From: Pseudomonas viridiflava
GTDB lineage: Bacteria; Pseudomonadota; Gammaproteobacteria; Pseudomonadales; Pseudomonadaceae
Direction: 5' to 3'
DNA: 64,000 nucleotides
NCBI RefSeq assembly: GCF_900585905.1
Contig: NZ_UTVH01000095.1
Span: forward strand, 620,001 to 684,000
The notes beneath the pieces were generated by a model. The model was not told the origin of the DNA, did not search any database, and saw nothing but the letters and a program-made list of their open reading frames with translations. The position numbers and the translations under genes are program-made. Shown here one piece after another: positions 1-26,960 of the stretch (the stretch's first letter is position 1; each line of letters opens with the position of its first letter).

Positions 1-1126
1 GCATTGCGCTGGTGCTGGCCCGCCCGGATGGCCAGCGCGATCCGGCTTATCTGGCCCAGGTCATTCAGGCGTTTCAGATCAGCGTGGTGCAGTTCGTGCC
101 CGTGCTGTTGCAGCAGTTTCTCGACCTCCCGCAAAGCCGCGACTGCCACTGTTTGACCGACATTGTCTGCGGCGGTGGCGAATTGACCGTCGCGCTGGCC
201 GAACAGTTACGCCAGCGGCTGCCCCAGGTGCGCCTGCACAACGTCTATGGCCCGACCGAAACCACAGTGGATTGCAGCGTCTGGACACTGGAGCCTCATC
301 AGCCCGTGCCAGCCAGCAGGCTGCCCATCGGCCGGCCGATCAGCAACACCCGCCTGTATGTGCTCGATGCGCAGGACCAGCCCGTGCCGCTGGGAGTCAA
401 CGGCCAGTTGCACATTGGCGGTGCCGGGGTGACGCGCGGTTATCTGAACCTGCCGCAGGCGGATGCCGAGCGCTTCATCGACAGCCCGTTTGTCAGTGGC
501 GACCGCCTGTACCGCAGCGGCGATCTGGTGCGTCAGCGGGCGGACGGCCTGCTTGAGTTCCTGGGGCGCAACGACGATCAGGTGAAAATTCACGGCCTGC
601 GTATCGAGCCGGGTGATATTCAAGCCTGCCTGAGCGCCCATCCGGGTATCCAACAGGCGGTGGTGCTGGTCCGCGACGAGCCACCGGGCGGCCAGCGACT
701 GGTGGCCTATTACACCGGCACGCTGCTGCCCATCGAGACCTTGCGCGAGCTGTTGCGCGCGCGACTGCCCGATTACATGGTGCCGGCCCTTTATGTGCAC
801 CTGCACGAGATGCCCCTCAGTCCCAACGGCAAGCTGGATCGCAAGGCCTTGCCTGCACCGGGCGGCGATGCACTGCTGACCCGGCCTTACGAAGCACCGC
901 AAGGGGAGACCGAAATCCTGTTCGCCAGGCTCTGGGCCGAACTGCTCGATGTAGAGCAGGTCGGGCGGCACGACAACTTTTTTGAACTGGGCGGCCACTC
1001 GCTGCTGGCGGTAAGCCTGACGGCGCGGCTGCGCCAGGAAGGTATCGAGGCCGATGTCCGGGCGCTCTTCGAACAACCTACGCTGGCGGGCTACGCAGCT
1101 ATCACGGAAAACATGGAGATTATCCT

Positions 1127-1130
<4 letters not shown>
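1..1130 (+). CDS. syfA: Syringafactin synthetase SyfA, 3' end (A-T of the last module)
   Basis: This is the 3' part of an NRPS gene cut by the window edge; the reading frame is open from base 3. It contains the second half of an adenylation domain (YGPTETT core near base 250, YRSGDL and GRNDDQVKI motifs, NGKLDRKALP near base 828) followed by a carrier domain with the phosphopantetheine site GGHSL near base 993. Visible specificity positions read Q-V-G-V-V-D (positions 278 to 331), which with the family's usual D-A-x start is a glutamine code. Syringafactin has Gln at position 3, the last SyfA residue. The stop codon overlaps the GTG start of the next synthetase by four bases, so the two are translationally coupled, and the downstream protein opens with a docking domain and a dual epimerisation/condensation domain that would turn this Gln into the D form. 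The start and earlier modules are outside the window. Confidence 0.9.
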
Positions 1131-18912
<17,782 letters not shown>

Positions 18913-18916
<4 letters not shown>

Positions 18917-20064
18917 CGCGGCCCGGATTGCGCAAGGCATGTTGGGGGGGCGCGCTGGTGGCGGTGGCCTGTGCGGTGTTTTACGCCGTCGAAGCGCCAG
19001 CCAGGGCACCGGTCTACATCACCGCGCAGGTTGAACGAAGCGACATTGAAAACGTCGTGCTGGCCACCGGGGTACTGGAGGGCATCAAACAGGTAGACGT
19101 CGGCGCTCAGGTGTCGGGGCAATTGAAGTCGCTCAAGGTCAAGCTGGGCGACAAGGTCAAAAAGGGCCAGTGGCTGGCCGAGATCGACCCGCTGGTGCTG
19201 CGCAACACCCTGCGTCAGGCCGAGGTGGACGAGGAAAAACTGCAGGCCGACAGGTACTCGGCAAAAGCCCAGCTGAGACAGGCCGAAAGGCTCTACCAAC
19301 GCTACAAGGATTTACAGACCGATCAGTCGGTCTCCCGGCAAGACTTTGAAAATGCCGAATCCGACTACGAAATGCAGCAGGCCAGCGTGCGTGCACTGGA
19401 CGCCCAGATCAAGCGCGCCCAGGTGCAGATCGACACGGCGAAGGTCAACCTGGGTTACACGCGAATCATCGCGCCTATCGATGGCGATGTGGTCGGTGTG
19501 GTGACTCAGGAAGGCCAGACCGTCATCGCCCAGCAACTGGCGCCGATCCTGCTCAAACTCGCTGATCTGGACACCATGACCATCAAGGCTCAGGTATCGG
19601 AAGCCGATGTCATTCACATCGGCGCTGGCCAGGAGGTCTATTTCACGATTCTGGGCGAGGAAAAACGCTATTACGCCAAACTGCGTGGCACCGAGCCCGC
19701 GCCGCAAGATTATCTGGAAACCGAAGGCAGCGGCGGCGCATCACGACAGAACTCGGCGGTGTTCTACAACGCGCTGTTTGAAGTGCCCAACCTCGATCAT
19801 CGCCTGCGCATTGCCATGACGGCCCAGGTACGCATCGTGCTGGGCACCGCCAGAGCTGCCTTGAGTGTGCCGGTGGCCGCACTCGGGCCGCGTAACGCCG
19901 ACGGTTCCTATGCCGTACGGGTGCTGGATAACAAGGGTTTCGCCGAGCAACGAAACGTGCAGACCGGCATCAACAACAACGTTCAGGTCGAAATAACGGG
20001 CGGGCTTGCCGAGGGCGAGCGGGTGGTGATCGGTGACCCGGCGTCGGTTGCGGCGGGAGCCTGA
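18913..20064 (+). CDS. syfC: MacA-type periplasmic adaptor of lipopeptide efflux pump
   Basis: A 383-residue membrane fusion protein of the HlyD/MacA family, which links an inner-membrane transporter to an outer-membrane channel. An N-terminal hydrophobic anchor covers about residues 10-25, followed by a biotinyl-lipoyl-like half (VDVGAQVSGQLKSL, LGDKVKKGQWLAEIDPL), a helical hairpin rich in Gln, Arg and Lys (about residues 95-165), the second lipoyl half (YTRIIAPIDGDVVGV) and beta-barrel sheets. The ATG chosen overlaps the syfB stop as ATGA, with GGAGGAAA just upstream; a longer in-frame ORF begins inside syfB and is rejected. The next gene, encoding the matching ABC transporter, starts two bases after the stop. 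Position directly after the synthetase implies secretion of the finished lipopeptide. The outer-membrane partner (a TolC/OprM-type channel) is not encoded here. Confidence 0.9.
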
Positions 20065-20066
20065 GC

Positions 20067-22076
20067 ATGAACCAGAAAGTAGACATCGAAGCGCTGCACG
20101 TAACGCCGATCAACCGCGACCGACCGCTGCTGCACCTGCAACAGGTCAGCCGCAGCTTCATGGCGGGCGACCGCGAGTTCCAGGTCCTCAAGCACATTGA
20201 TCTGGCCATTCACACCGGCGAACTGGTGGCGATCATTGGTGCCTCCGGCTCGGGCAAATCAACCCTGATGAACATTCTGGGTTGCCTGGACCATGCCAGC
20301 GCAGGCAGCTATCAGGTCAATGGGCAGGAAACCCGCGAGCTGGATGACGATGCGTTGGCAGCGCTGCGCCGCGATCATTTGGGCTTCATTTTCCAGCGCT
20401 ATCATTTATTGCCGCACCTGGACGCGGTGCGCAATGTGGAGATCCCGGCCATTTACGCGGGCACCGCGCAGGCCAGGCGCCATGAGCGCGCTCAGGCATT
20501 GCTGACGCGTTTGGGGTTGGGTGGGCATCTGCAGCATCGACCCAGCCAGATGTCCGGTGGCCAGCAGCAACGCGTGAGTATCGCCAGGGCATTGATGAAT
20601 GGTGGTCAGGTGATACTGGCCGATGAACCGACAGGCGCGCTGGACACCGCCAGTGGCAAGGAAGTCATGCGTACTCTGCTGGAGCTGCACGCCGCTGGCC
20701 ATACTGTGATTCTGGTGACGCATGACCCCAAGGTGGCTGCCAACGCGGAACGGATTATCGAAGTCAGCGACGGTGAAATCATCAGTGATCGGCTTACGGC
20801 GCAGACACAGCAGGCGGTCCCCGAAAAGCAGCCAGCCACACAGGCCGGCTTTGTTGCGCCCCGGCGTCTGGTTGCCAGCCTGGGGTTGTTCCGCGAGGCC
20901 TTCAACATGGCCTGGGTCGCACTGATATCGCACCGTATGCGCACCTTGCTGACCATGCTTGGCATCATCATCGGTATCACTTCGGTGGTGTCGATTTCAG
21001 CCATCGGCGAAGGCGCCAAGCGTTACGTGCTCAAGGACATTCAGTCCATCGGCAGCAACACGATTGACATCTATGCTGGCGCCAACTTTGGTGACAGCCG
21101 GGCTAAATCCATCGAAACGCTGCTCCCCGCAGACGTGACCGCGCTCAATCAGTTGTATTACATCGACAGCGCCACCCCCGTGGTCGGTCGCAGCATGCTG
21201 GTGCGCTATCGCAACGTCGATGTGGACGCGCAGCTCAATGGCGTCAGCAGTCGCTATTTTCAGGTACGCAACATCCAGCTGGCGGCGGGCATCACGTTCA
21301 GTGAGCAGGATGCACGGCGCCAGGCTCAGGTCGTGGTGCTTGATCACAACACCGCTCAGCGCCTGTTCGGGCCTGGCGTCAACCCGCTGGGGCAAGTGAT
21401 TCTGGTTGGCAAACTGCCCTGCACGGTGATCGGTGTCACCAGCGATCACAAAAACCTGTTCATCGCGGGCAACACGCTCAACGTGTGGATGCCCTATGAA
21501 ACGGCGGCGGGGCGGGTCTTGGGGCAGCGACACCTGGACAGTATCAGCGTGCGGGTCAAGGACGGCATGCCGAGCAAGGCGGTGGAGGAGCAGATCAAGG
21601 CATTGATGCTGCAACGTCACGGCGCCAAGGACTTTTTCACCAACAACCTCGACAGTGTCATGCAGACCGTACAGAAGACCAGCCGCTCGCTCACCCTGTT
21701 GTTGTCGTTGATTGCGGTTATTTCCCTGGTGGTGGGCGGGATCGGGGTAATGAATATCATGCTGGTATCGGTGACCGAGCGTACTCGCGAAATAGGTATC
21801 CGCATGGCCGTCGGCGCGCGACAGTCAGACATTCGCCAGCAGTTTCTGGTCGAAGCGGTCATGGTGTGCCTGCTGGGCGGGGTGATCGGTATCGGGCTGT
21901 CCTACGGCATCGGCTACCTGTTTACCCTGTTCGTCCAGCAATGGGAGATGGTCTTCTCCCTGGCCTCGGTGGTGACCGCATTCGCCTGCTCGACCTTGAT
22001 CGGTGTGCTGTTCGGCTTTGTGCCTGCGCGCAATGCCGCGCGTCTGGACCCCATCGAAGCGCTGGCGCGGGACTGA
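20067..22076 (+). CDS. syfD: MacB-type ABC transporter (ATPase-permease fusion)
   Basis: A 669-residue MacB-family exporter. The N-terminal ATPase has Walker A GASGSGKST near residue 60, signature MSGGQQQR near 160 and Walker B VILADEPTGALD near 180. It is followed by a first membrane segment around residues 290-315 (TLLTMLGIIIGITSVVSI), a large periplasmic MacB core domain, and a C-terminal FtsX permease part with three more membrane helices. This four-helix layout is typical of MacB, which works as a mechanotransmission pump with MacA and an outer-membrane channel rather than as a classic translocator. GGGAG lies about eight bases before the ATG. With syfC it forms the export module at the end of the syf operon. 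The gene converges on a luxR-type gene 35 bp away, so the operon ends here. Confidence 0.92.
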   Translation: MNQKVDIEALHVTPINRDRPLLHLQQVSRSFMAGDREFQVLKHIDLAIHTGELVAIIGASGSGKSTLMNILGCLDHASAGSYQVNGQETRELDDDALAALRRDHLGFIFQRYHLLPHLDAVRNVEIPAIYAGTAQARRHERAQALLTRLGLGGHLQHRPSQMSGGQQQRVSIARALMNGGQVILADEPTGALDTASGKEVMRTLLELHAAGHTVILVTHDPKVAANAERIIEVSDGEIISDRLTAQTQQAVPEKQPATQAGFVAPRRLVASLGLFREAFNMAWVALISHRMRTLLTMLGIIIGITSVVSISAIGEGAKRYVLKDIQSIGSNTIDIYAGANFGDSRAKSIETLLPADVTALNQLYYIDSATPVVGRSMLVRYRNVDVDAQLNGVSSRYFQVRNIQLAAGITFSEQDARRQAQVVVLDHNTAQRLFGPGVNPLGQVILVGKLPCTVIGVTSDHKNLFIAGNTLNVWMPYETAAGRVLGQRHLDSISVRVKDGMPSKAVEEQIKALMLQRHGAKDFFTNNLDSVMQTVQKTSRSLTLLLSLIAVISLVVGGIGVMNIMLVSVTERTREIGIRMAVGARQSDIRQQFLVEAVMVCLLGGVIGIGLSYGIGYLFTLFVQQWEMVFSLASVVTAFACSTLIGVLFGFVPARNAARLDPIEALARD

Positions 22077-22111
22077 TGCCCGGGCTGGCTGTCATGGCGC
22101 GCAAGCCCCGG

Positions 22112-22789
22112 TCAGCAGGGGGAATAATTGCTCTCGGACGACGCATACATCCAGCGCATCAGCGAGTGCCGGCCGCTGATGCCCAGTTTGATCGCGGCAC
22201 GCCGTTGGTAACTGCCGATGGTATTGACCTTCAGCGCCAGCCGCTTGGCCTGTTCAAGCGCAGTATGGCCCGCGAGCAGGCCGAGACAAACCTGTGTCTC
22301 GCGCTCGGAAAGGGTCTGCCCGGTTTCCCGCAGACGCTCATGGAAACGCTCTTCGAAACTCTCCGTTTTTACAGCCTCGGTGCCCGGCATCGCCAGTTGC
22401 AATGCATTCACGTGTTTTTCGAGTATCGAGAACAAAAGCGGCGATAAGTCATTGAGCTGGCGACGCTCTTCATCAGAAAACTCATGGGCAGGAAGCGCCC
22501 GAAAGACCGATATCTTGCAATTGAAGTTTTCAGAAGTCTGCACAGGGTGAAGATGAATCGAATCATTGAGCAGCAATGTGCCGCGTGCTGAGGTCACCGT
22601 CTCATTGAACACCGTGGGTGCCGAGGCGGGCGGGGTCTGCCGCCCCTGCGGCAGCGAGGACAGGTGCGTGGCGTCCACGGCAAGCTGAGTGACGATCAGT
22701 TTGTGAAACATGCTCGAAAAATGACCGCTGCCAATGCTGGAGATCGCTCTGCCGATCGGCGGGAGTAAAGAGTTAGGCATAAGTGTCAT
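22112..22789 (-). CDS. LuxR-type transcriptional regulator next to the syringafactin genes
   Basis: A 225-residue protein with a C-terminal LuxR/GerE helix-turn-helix: LSERETQVCLGLLAGHTALEQAKRL near residues 160-183, then KVNTIGSYQRRAAIKLGISGRHSL, which holds the recognition helix. The N-terminal 150 residues are not an autoinducer-binding domain I recognise (no clear acyl-homoserine-lactone pocket signature), so it is better called LuxR-type than a quorum sensor. Regulators of this kind flank most Pseudomonas lipopeptide clusters and control them. It is transcribed convergently to the syf operon. Two starts are possible: the first ATG, or an ATG three codons later preceded by GGATGA at five bases. 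The 255 bp upstream of it are AT-rich and are the likely promoter, but I could not pick out -35/-10 boxes with confidence. Confidence 0.85.
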   Translation of the reverse strand: MTLMPNSLLPPIGRAISSIGSGHFSSMFHKLIVTQLAVDATHLSSLPQGRQTPPASAPTVFNETVTSARGTLLLNDSIHLHPVQTSENFNCKISVFRALPAHEFSDEERRQLNDLSPLLFSILEKHVNALQLAMPGTEAVKTESFEERFHERLRETGQTLSERETQVCLGLLAGHTALEQAKRLALKVNTIGSYQRRAAIKLGISGRHSLMRWMYASSESNYSPC

Positions 22790-23044
22790 CCATGAATTCA
22801 GAACTGCTGACAGGAGCTGGACGCCGAAGGGGCGCGATAATCACTTTAACTTGGCCATGCAGATTTCCTGCGAACCCAGTGTGCGTTAAATGCCATGTAG
22901 ATGATGCTACCTAAATATTTCATCATCACAAGAGTTGATTATCATTCATCAGGAAACCCGTCGGCACTGACCAGGCACTCATTGACTCCACATCTGGATC
23001 CATCAGGATATGGAATCACGTGCAATGCTCTGGCGACATGTTCA

Positions 23045-24349
23045 TCAGGCCAGGAACGTCAGGGCCCCGGTCAACAGTGCCAGTGCCGTGACCACCAATG
23101 AGGTCAGCACCGCCCACTTCACCGCCGCTTTCTGAAAGTCACCTATGTCACGGTCAATCATCCCCATTAGCAGCAGGGTGGAAGCGACCAGGGGGCTCAT
23201 CAGATGGACCGGCTGGCCAAGAATTGAAGCCCTGGCGATTTCCAGTGGGCTGATGCCGTAAGCAGCCGCGGCATTTGCAAGGATGGGGACCACGCCAAAG
23301 TAATAGGCATCATTAGAGAGAACAAAGGTCAGCGGCATGCTGGTGATCGCGACAACCAGTGGAAACAGGTGGCCCCAATCGGGTGGAATCCAGTCCACCA
23401 GGGTTTGCGCCAGGGCATCGACCATCTTGGTGCCCGAGAAAATGCCCGCAAAGATACCCGCGGCAAATACCAGAAGCACAACCGTCATGGCATTGCCCGA
23501 GTGCGCCAGGATGCGCTCTTTCTGAATATCCAGCTGTGGGTAGTTGATCATCAGTGCCAGCACGAAACCGATGAGGAACAGAATCGCGGAATGCATGAGC
23601 CCCATGACCAGCGCGATCATCACCGCCACCACTAATAGCAGATTGACGTAGGCCAGCCTGGGCCGCTTGTGCGGTGTATCTCCCAGAATGGCCTCTATGT
23701 AGCAATCGCCGCCGCCGCTTTGCAGTTGAACATTGCCGATGCGCTTGCGTTCGGCACGGCCCAGCAAAAATGCTGTGAACACCACCCAGGCCGCACCGCC
23801 GATCATGGTGGGTAGCAAGGGGATGAAGTATTCACCTGCGTCCAGGCCCAGTGCGGCAATGGCCCGCGTGGCCGGGCCACCCCATGGGCTCATGCCGCTC
23901 ATGATGCTCAGTGCCAGCATCGACACGATGCCGAGGATCATCGGATTCATGCCGATGCGTTTGTAGAGCGGCAGCATGGCCGCGCACGTGATCATGTAAG
24001 TAGTTGTGCCGTCACCGTCCAGGGCAACGGTGAGGGCTAATAGCGCCGTACCGATTGCGATCTTCATTGGATCGCCATTGACCCGTTTCAGGATCTTGCG
24101 AATAAGCGGGTCAAACAGCCCGGAATCAATCATCAGTCCGAAGAACAAAATCGCAAACAGCAATAATGCGGCTGATGGGGCAACCATTTTAAGGCCATCG
24201 AGCATCATCTTGCCTGTCGTGCCGCCAAACCCTCCGATGATGGCGAAGATGATCGGAACCACCACCAGTGCAACAATGGGCGACAAACGTTTTGACATGA
24301 TCAGGTAGGTAAATACCACGACCATAGCCAGGCCAAGAAAGGCGAGCAT
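23045..24349 (-). CDS. CitMHS-family carboxylate/proton (or metal-carboxylate) symporter
   Basis: A 434-residue integral membrane protein with about eleven or twelve hydrophobic segments spread over its length, starting at residue 2. Sequence blocks such as LDGDGTTTYMITCAAMLPLYKR near residue 110 and SGMSPWGGPATRAIAALG near 150 are hallmarks of the CitMHS family, whose characterised Bacillus members import citrate as a metal complex. The substrate here is not shown by the sequence. Its neighbour on the same strand 137 bp upstream encodes a PrpF/GalD-like tautomerase or isomerase of tricarboxylates, so a citrate- or aconitate-like or other polycarboxylate substrate is plausible. An AAGAGAAT purine stretch precedes the ATG. 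Confidence 0.85.
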   Translation of the reverse strand: MLAFLGLAMVVVFTYLIMSKRLSPIVALVVVPIIFAIIGGFGGTTGKMMLDGLKMVAPSAALLLFAILFFGLMIDSGLFDPLIRKILKRVNGDPMKIAIGTALLALTVALDGDGTTTYMITCAAMLPLYKRIGMNPMILGIVSMLALSIMSGMSPWGGPATRAIAALGLDAGEYFIPLLPTMIGGAAWVVFTAFLLGRAERKRIGNVQLQSGGGDCYIEAILGDTPHKRPRLAYVNLLLVVAVMIALVMGLMHSAILFLIGFVLALMINYPQLDIQKERILAHSGNAMTVVLLVFAAGIFAGIFSGTKMVDALAQTLVDWIPPDWGHLFPLVVAITSMPLTFVLSNDAYYFGVVPILANAAAAYGISPLEIARASILGQPVHLMSPLVASTLLLMGMIDRDIGDFQKAAVKWAVLTSLVVTALALLTGALTFLA

Positions 24350-24485
24350 ATGAATATTCTCTTGTTGTTATTAGTGAGTAGACAGACGACATCAGAATGG
24401 GTGGACCGCGTTGAGGCAGCCCGGCAACTCTAAAAAAACGCCTGTCGAAGCCGAATCTTGCGAGCACGGTTCAAGGTTGCAACTT

Positions 24486-25568
24486 TCAGCCCGCCAGCAG
24501 GCGCGCTGCCGGTGCATAGACCTCGCCAGAAAAAAGTCGCCGCGCCGTCCTCACCACAGAGGCGCGAATGGTTTGCCCGTCATCACCCACATAGGCCAAT
24601 GCCACTTCGATAGACCCGCTGGGGTGCTCGACACGAACCTGGCGCAAACGGGGCTGTTTCGTTCCCCCAAGCAGTTTTGCAACCACCGTACCTTCACTGA
24701 CGCAGGCCGTCGCCAGCCCTATGGAACCTGTGATAGCCAACGCCTTGTGGCAGTTGTGGGGCATGAAATAACGCACCTTGAGTGTTCCTCCCGCACTCGG
24801 GGGCGCTACTAATACCGGCTTGGGGATTACTTTGTCGCTGACGTCGCCCAGGCCCATGGCCGCCCCGGCGCGCAGGCGCAAGCTTTCCAGCTGGTGCAGG
24901 AAGGCTTTGTCTGCCTCAAGTTCAGCTGGTGTTTCATCACCGCGTTTGCCCAGGAGTGAGGCCTCGATAATGATCATGGGCATGGCCATATCGATGCAAG
25001 TCACCGCTACGCCATCGAAGACATCAGTGGCGTTGCCGGTTGGAAATAATTTGCCTGTCTTACTGCCTGCGGCATCCAGAAAGGTCAACTGCACGGGTGC
25101 TGCGGAACCAGGCACGCCGTCGATAGTGGTTTCACCCTCATAGCTAACCAGGCCGCCGGGTGTATGCACATCTGCGCAGACAAATGTCCCGGTGTTCAGG
25201 TTTCGAATGCGCACCTGAGTGACGTCACCCTGAGCGTTTACCAATCCTTGCTCTATGGCAAAGGGGCCAACCGCGCAAAGCATGTTGCCGCAGTTAGGTG
25301 CGGTGTCCACGCGTCGCTGGGACACCATGACTTGGACAAACAAGTAATCGACATCGGCGTCCTGATGCAGTGATGGACTTACGATAGCGACCTTGCTGGT
25401 CTGGGGACTTCCACCGCCAATACCGTCAATCTCCAGCTCATGGCCGGATCCCATGATGGTCAGCAGAAGCTCGTCGCGCTCGGCAGTCGACACCGGCAAA
25501 TCACTGGCTAGAAATACCGGCCCCTTTGAGGTGCCGCCGCGCATGAGCACGCAAGGTATTGGATGCAT
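24486..25568 (-). CDS. PrpF/GalD-family tautomerase/isomerase (4-oxalomesaconate tautomerase-like)
   Basis: A 360-residue member of the PrpF (DUF453) family, which has a diaminopimelate-epimerase fold. Visible family blocks are LMRGGTSKG near residue 8, DGIGGGSPQTSKVAI near 45, DVDYLFVQVMV and NCGNMLCAVGPFAIE near 100, where NCGN carries a catalytic-type cysteine. The overall pattern resembles GalD of Pseudomonas putida, which tautomerises 4-oxalomesaconate in gallate degradation, and also PrpF, which isomerises aconitates in the methylcitrate cycle. None of the other gallate genes or prp genes is present here, so the exact substrate is open. The ATG giving MHPIP was chosen because the preceding 28 codons of the longer ORF are unlike the family and cover the promoter region. 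It is divergent from a LysR regulator and upstream of a carboxylate transporter. Confidence 0.82.
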   Translation of the reverse strand: MHPIPCVLMRGGTSKGPVFLASDLPVSTAERDELLLTIMGSGHELEIDGIGGGSPQTSKVAIVSPSLHQDADVDYLFVQVMVSQRRVDTAPNCGNMLCAVGPFAIEQGLVNAQGDVTQVRIRNLNTGTFVCADVHTPGGLVSYEGETTIDGVPGSAAPVQLTFLDAAGSKTGKLFPTGNATDVFDGVAVTCIDMAMPMIIIEASLLGKRGDETPAELEADKAFLHQLESLRLRAGAAMGLGDVSDKVIPKPVLVAPPSAGGTLKVRYFMPHNCHKALAITGSIGLATACVSEGTVVAKLLGGTKQPRLRQVRVEHPSGSIEVALAYVGDDGQTIRASVVRTARRLFSGEVYAPAARLLAG

Positions 25569-25663
25569 AATGTCTGACTCTTGTTGATCAATGGTTGTTA
25601 TTGATGTGTTGAAAGCAAGAGTCACACGGAATTTGGTGGTTATCCAATGCAAAGAACGTAGCT

Positions 25664-25686
25664 ATTATTCCACTTCGCGCAATAAT
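25664..25686. promoter_or_regulatory. LysR-type operator (ATTATT-N11-AATAAT)
   Basis: A perfect six-base inverted repeat, ATTATT and AATAAT, separated by exactly 11 bases lies in the 166-bp divergent space between the tautomerase gene and the lysR gene. Its inner bases form T-N11-A, the consensus of LysR-family recognition boxes. It sits about 50 bp before the regulator's GTG start and about 95 bp before the tautomerase ATG, the usual place for an autoregulated, divergently activating site. Function is inferred from position and symmetry only. Confidence 0.6.
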
Positions 25687-25734
25687 TAAGCGGCGTTCAT
25701 GGCACGCCACAAGCGGCGACAAAAGGAGAAATTC

Positions 25735-26625
25735 GTGGAATATGAACTGCAGGATATTCGATCGTTTGTGAAAATCGCCGAACTCGGCAGTTTTCATGAA
25801 GCTGCTGAAGTGCTTCACATCTCCCAGCCGGCGCTGACGCGAAGGATCAAAAAGCTCGAGCAAGGGTTGGGTACGTCGCTGCTGGACAGAACGACCCGTC
25901 GGGTGAGCCTGACGAGCGTGGGCCGTGATTTTTTCCCCAAGGCGAGGCGTCTGCTCGACGATTTCGAGGACTCTATCCTCAACATACGTGAGCTGGCTGA
26001 GCGCCAGATCGGGCAGGTCACTCTGGCCTGCATCCCCACTGCCGCGTTCTACTTCTTGCCCATTGTGATTCGCCTGTACAACGAGCGCTATCCCAAAATC
26101 CGGATCCGGCTACTCGACCTCAGCGCGAACGAAGGGCTTGAGGCTGTGCTGCGGGGTGAGGCTGATTTCGGCATCAACATGATGAGTGGGCAACATCCGG
26201 ATATCGAGTTCGTCCCTCTGGTGAAAGAACCGTTTGTATTGGCGTGCAGGCATGACCACGTGCTCGCCAAGCGAGAATCTGTTGCCTGGATGGAGCTGAG
26301 CGAATACCGACTGATCGGCGTAGGACGCCTGAGTGGTAACCGAATGATCCTCGACCATGCTCTGGCGGGCCTGAGCTGGCGACCCAAGTGGTTCTACGAG
26401 GTGCAGCACCTTTCGACATCACTGGGGATGGTCGAAGCAGGGCTGGGGATTTCCGCGATGCCTAGCCTGGCCATGCCTGCCGAGGGGCATCCCACTCTGG
26501 TCAGTGTCCCGCTTGTGGATCCGGTCGTGCACAGAACGCTAGGGCTGATCACACGGCGCGGTGCTTCCCTGTCGCCCGCGGCCGAGAAATTTGTGTCGAT
26601 GCTGCTGGAGCAGTGGCCCCAGTAA
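25735..26625 (+). CDS. LysR-family transcriptional regulator
   Basis: A 296-residue LysR regulator. The winged helix-turn-helix is at the N-terminus (FVKIAELGSFHEAAEVLHISQPALTR), followed by a periplasmic-binding-protein-like effector domain (VTLACIPTAAFYFLP, EADFGINM). The GTG start is preferred because AGGAG lies six bases before it; an ATG 36 bases upstream would add 12 basic residues that are not part of the fold. It is divergent from the tautomerase/transporter genes and a T-N11-A box lies between, so it most likely activates them in response to their substrate. The inducer is unknown; a polycarboxylate is a reasonable guess from the neighbours. Confidence 0.88.
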   Translation: MEYELQDIRSFVKIAELGSFHEAAEVLHISQPALTRRIKKLEQGLGTSLLDRTTRRVSLTSVGRDFFPKARRLLDDFEDSILNIRELAERQIGQVTLACIPTAAFYFLPIVIRLYNERYPKIRIRLLDLSANEGLEAVLRGEADFGINMMSGQHPDIEFVPLVKEPFVLACRHDHVLAKRESVAWMELSEYRLIGVGRLSGNRMILDHALAGLSWRPKWFYEVQHLSTSLGMVEAGLGISAMPSLAMPAEGHPTLVSVPLVDPVVHRTLGLITRRGASLSPAAEKFVSMLLEQWPQ

Positions 26626-26738
26626 CCTCAGGTCACGCGCCCTGGCACCGCTTATCGCCAGCGAGTTGCGCGCAGCCGCGCGGGAAGGGTACATTTACGG
26701 AGCTGTACATCCATACAGCCTTGTAGGAGGAAGACTCG

Positions 26739-26960
26739 ATGGCAACCACTCTCGGCTATAGCGCACGGCGTGATCTTGCAGGGGTCAGCGCGGACCTTAA
26801 ATGGTCAGCCGTTGAGCTTAAGCGCATCGCAGATCGGCTGCAGGCCGCAGGCAATTCTCCAGACGCTCAGGCCATACTGAGGATGATTGACAGTTTCCGT
26901 GAAGGTGAGGCCAGGCTGGATCGTCTGGCCAACACGATGGCAGCGGAGGCGCTGGCATGA
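26739..26960 (+). CDS. Small hypothetical protein (73 aa)
   Basis: A 73-residue ORF preceded by an excellent ribosome binding site, AGGAGGA, with six bases to the ATG. The product is soluble-looking and mostly helical, with alternating hydrophobic and charged residues, and has no signal peptide or recognisable domain. I do not recognise a family. It stands alone between the lysR gene and the second synthetase operon, in the same direction as both. The strong Shine-Dalgarno sequence and balanced composition are the reasons to call it real. Confidence 0.6.
   Translation: MATTLGYSARRDLAGVSADLKWSAVELKRIADRLQAAGNSPDAQAILRMIDSFREGEARLDRLANTMAAEALA

Noticed and set aside
22068..22114. Imperfect inverted repeat between syfD and the luxR gene, considered as a bidirectional terminator
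   Set aside because: Arms pair only with several mismatches and no T-run follows on either strand.
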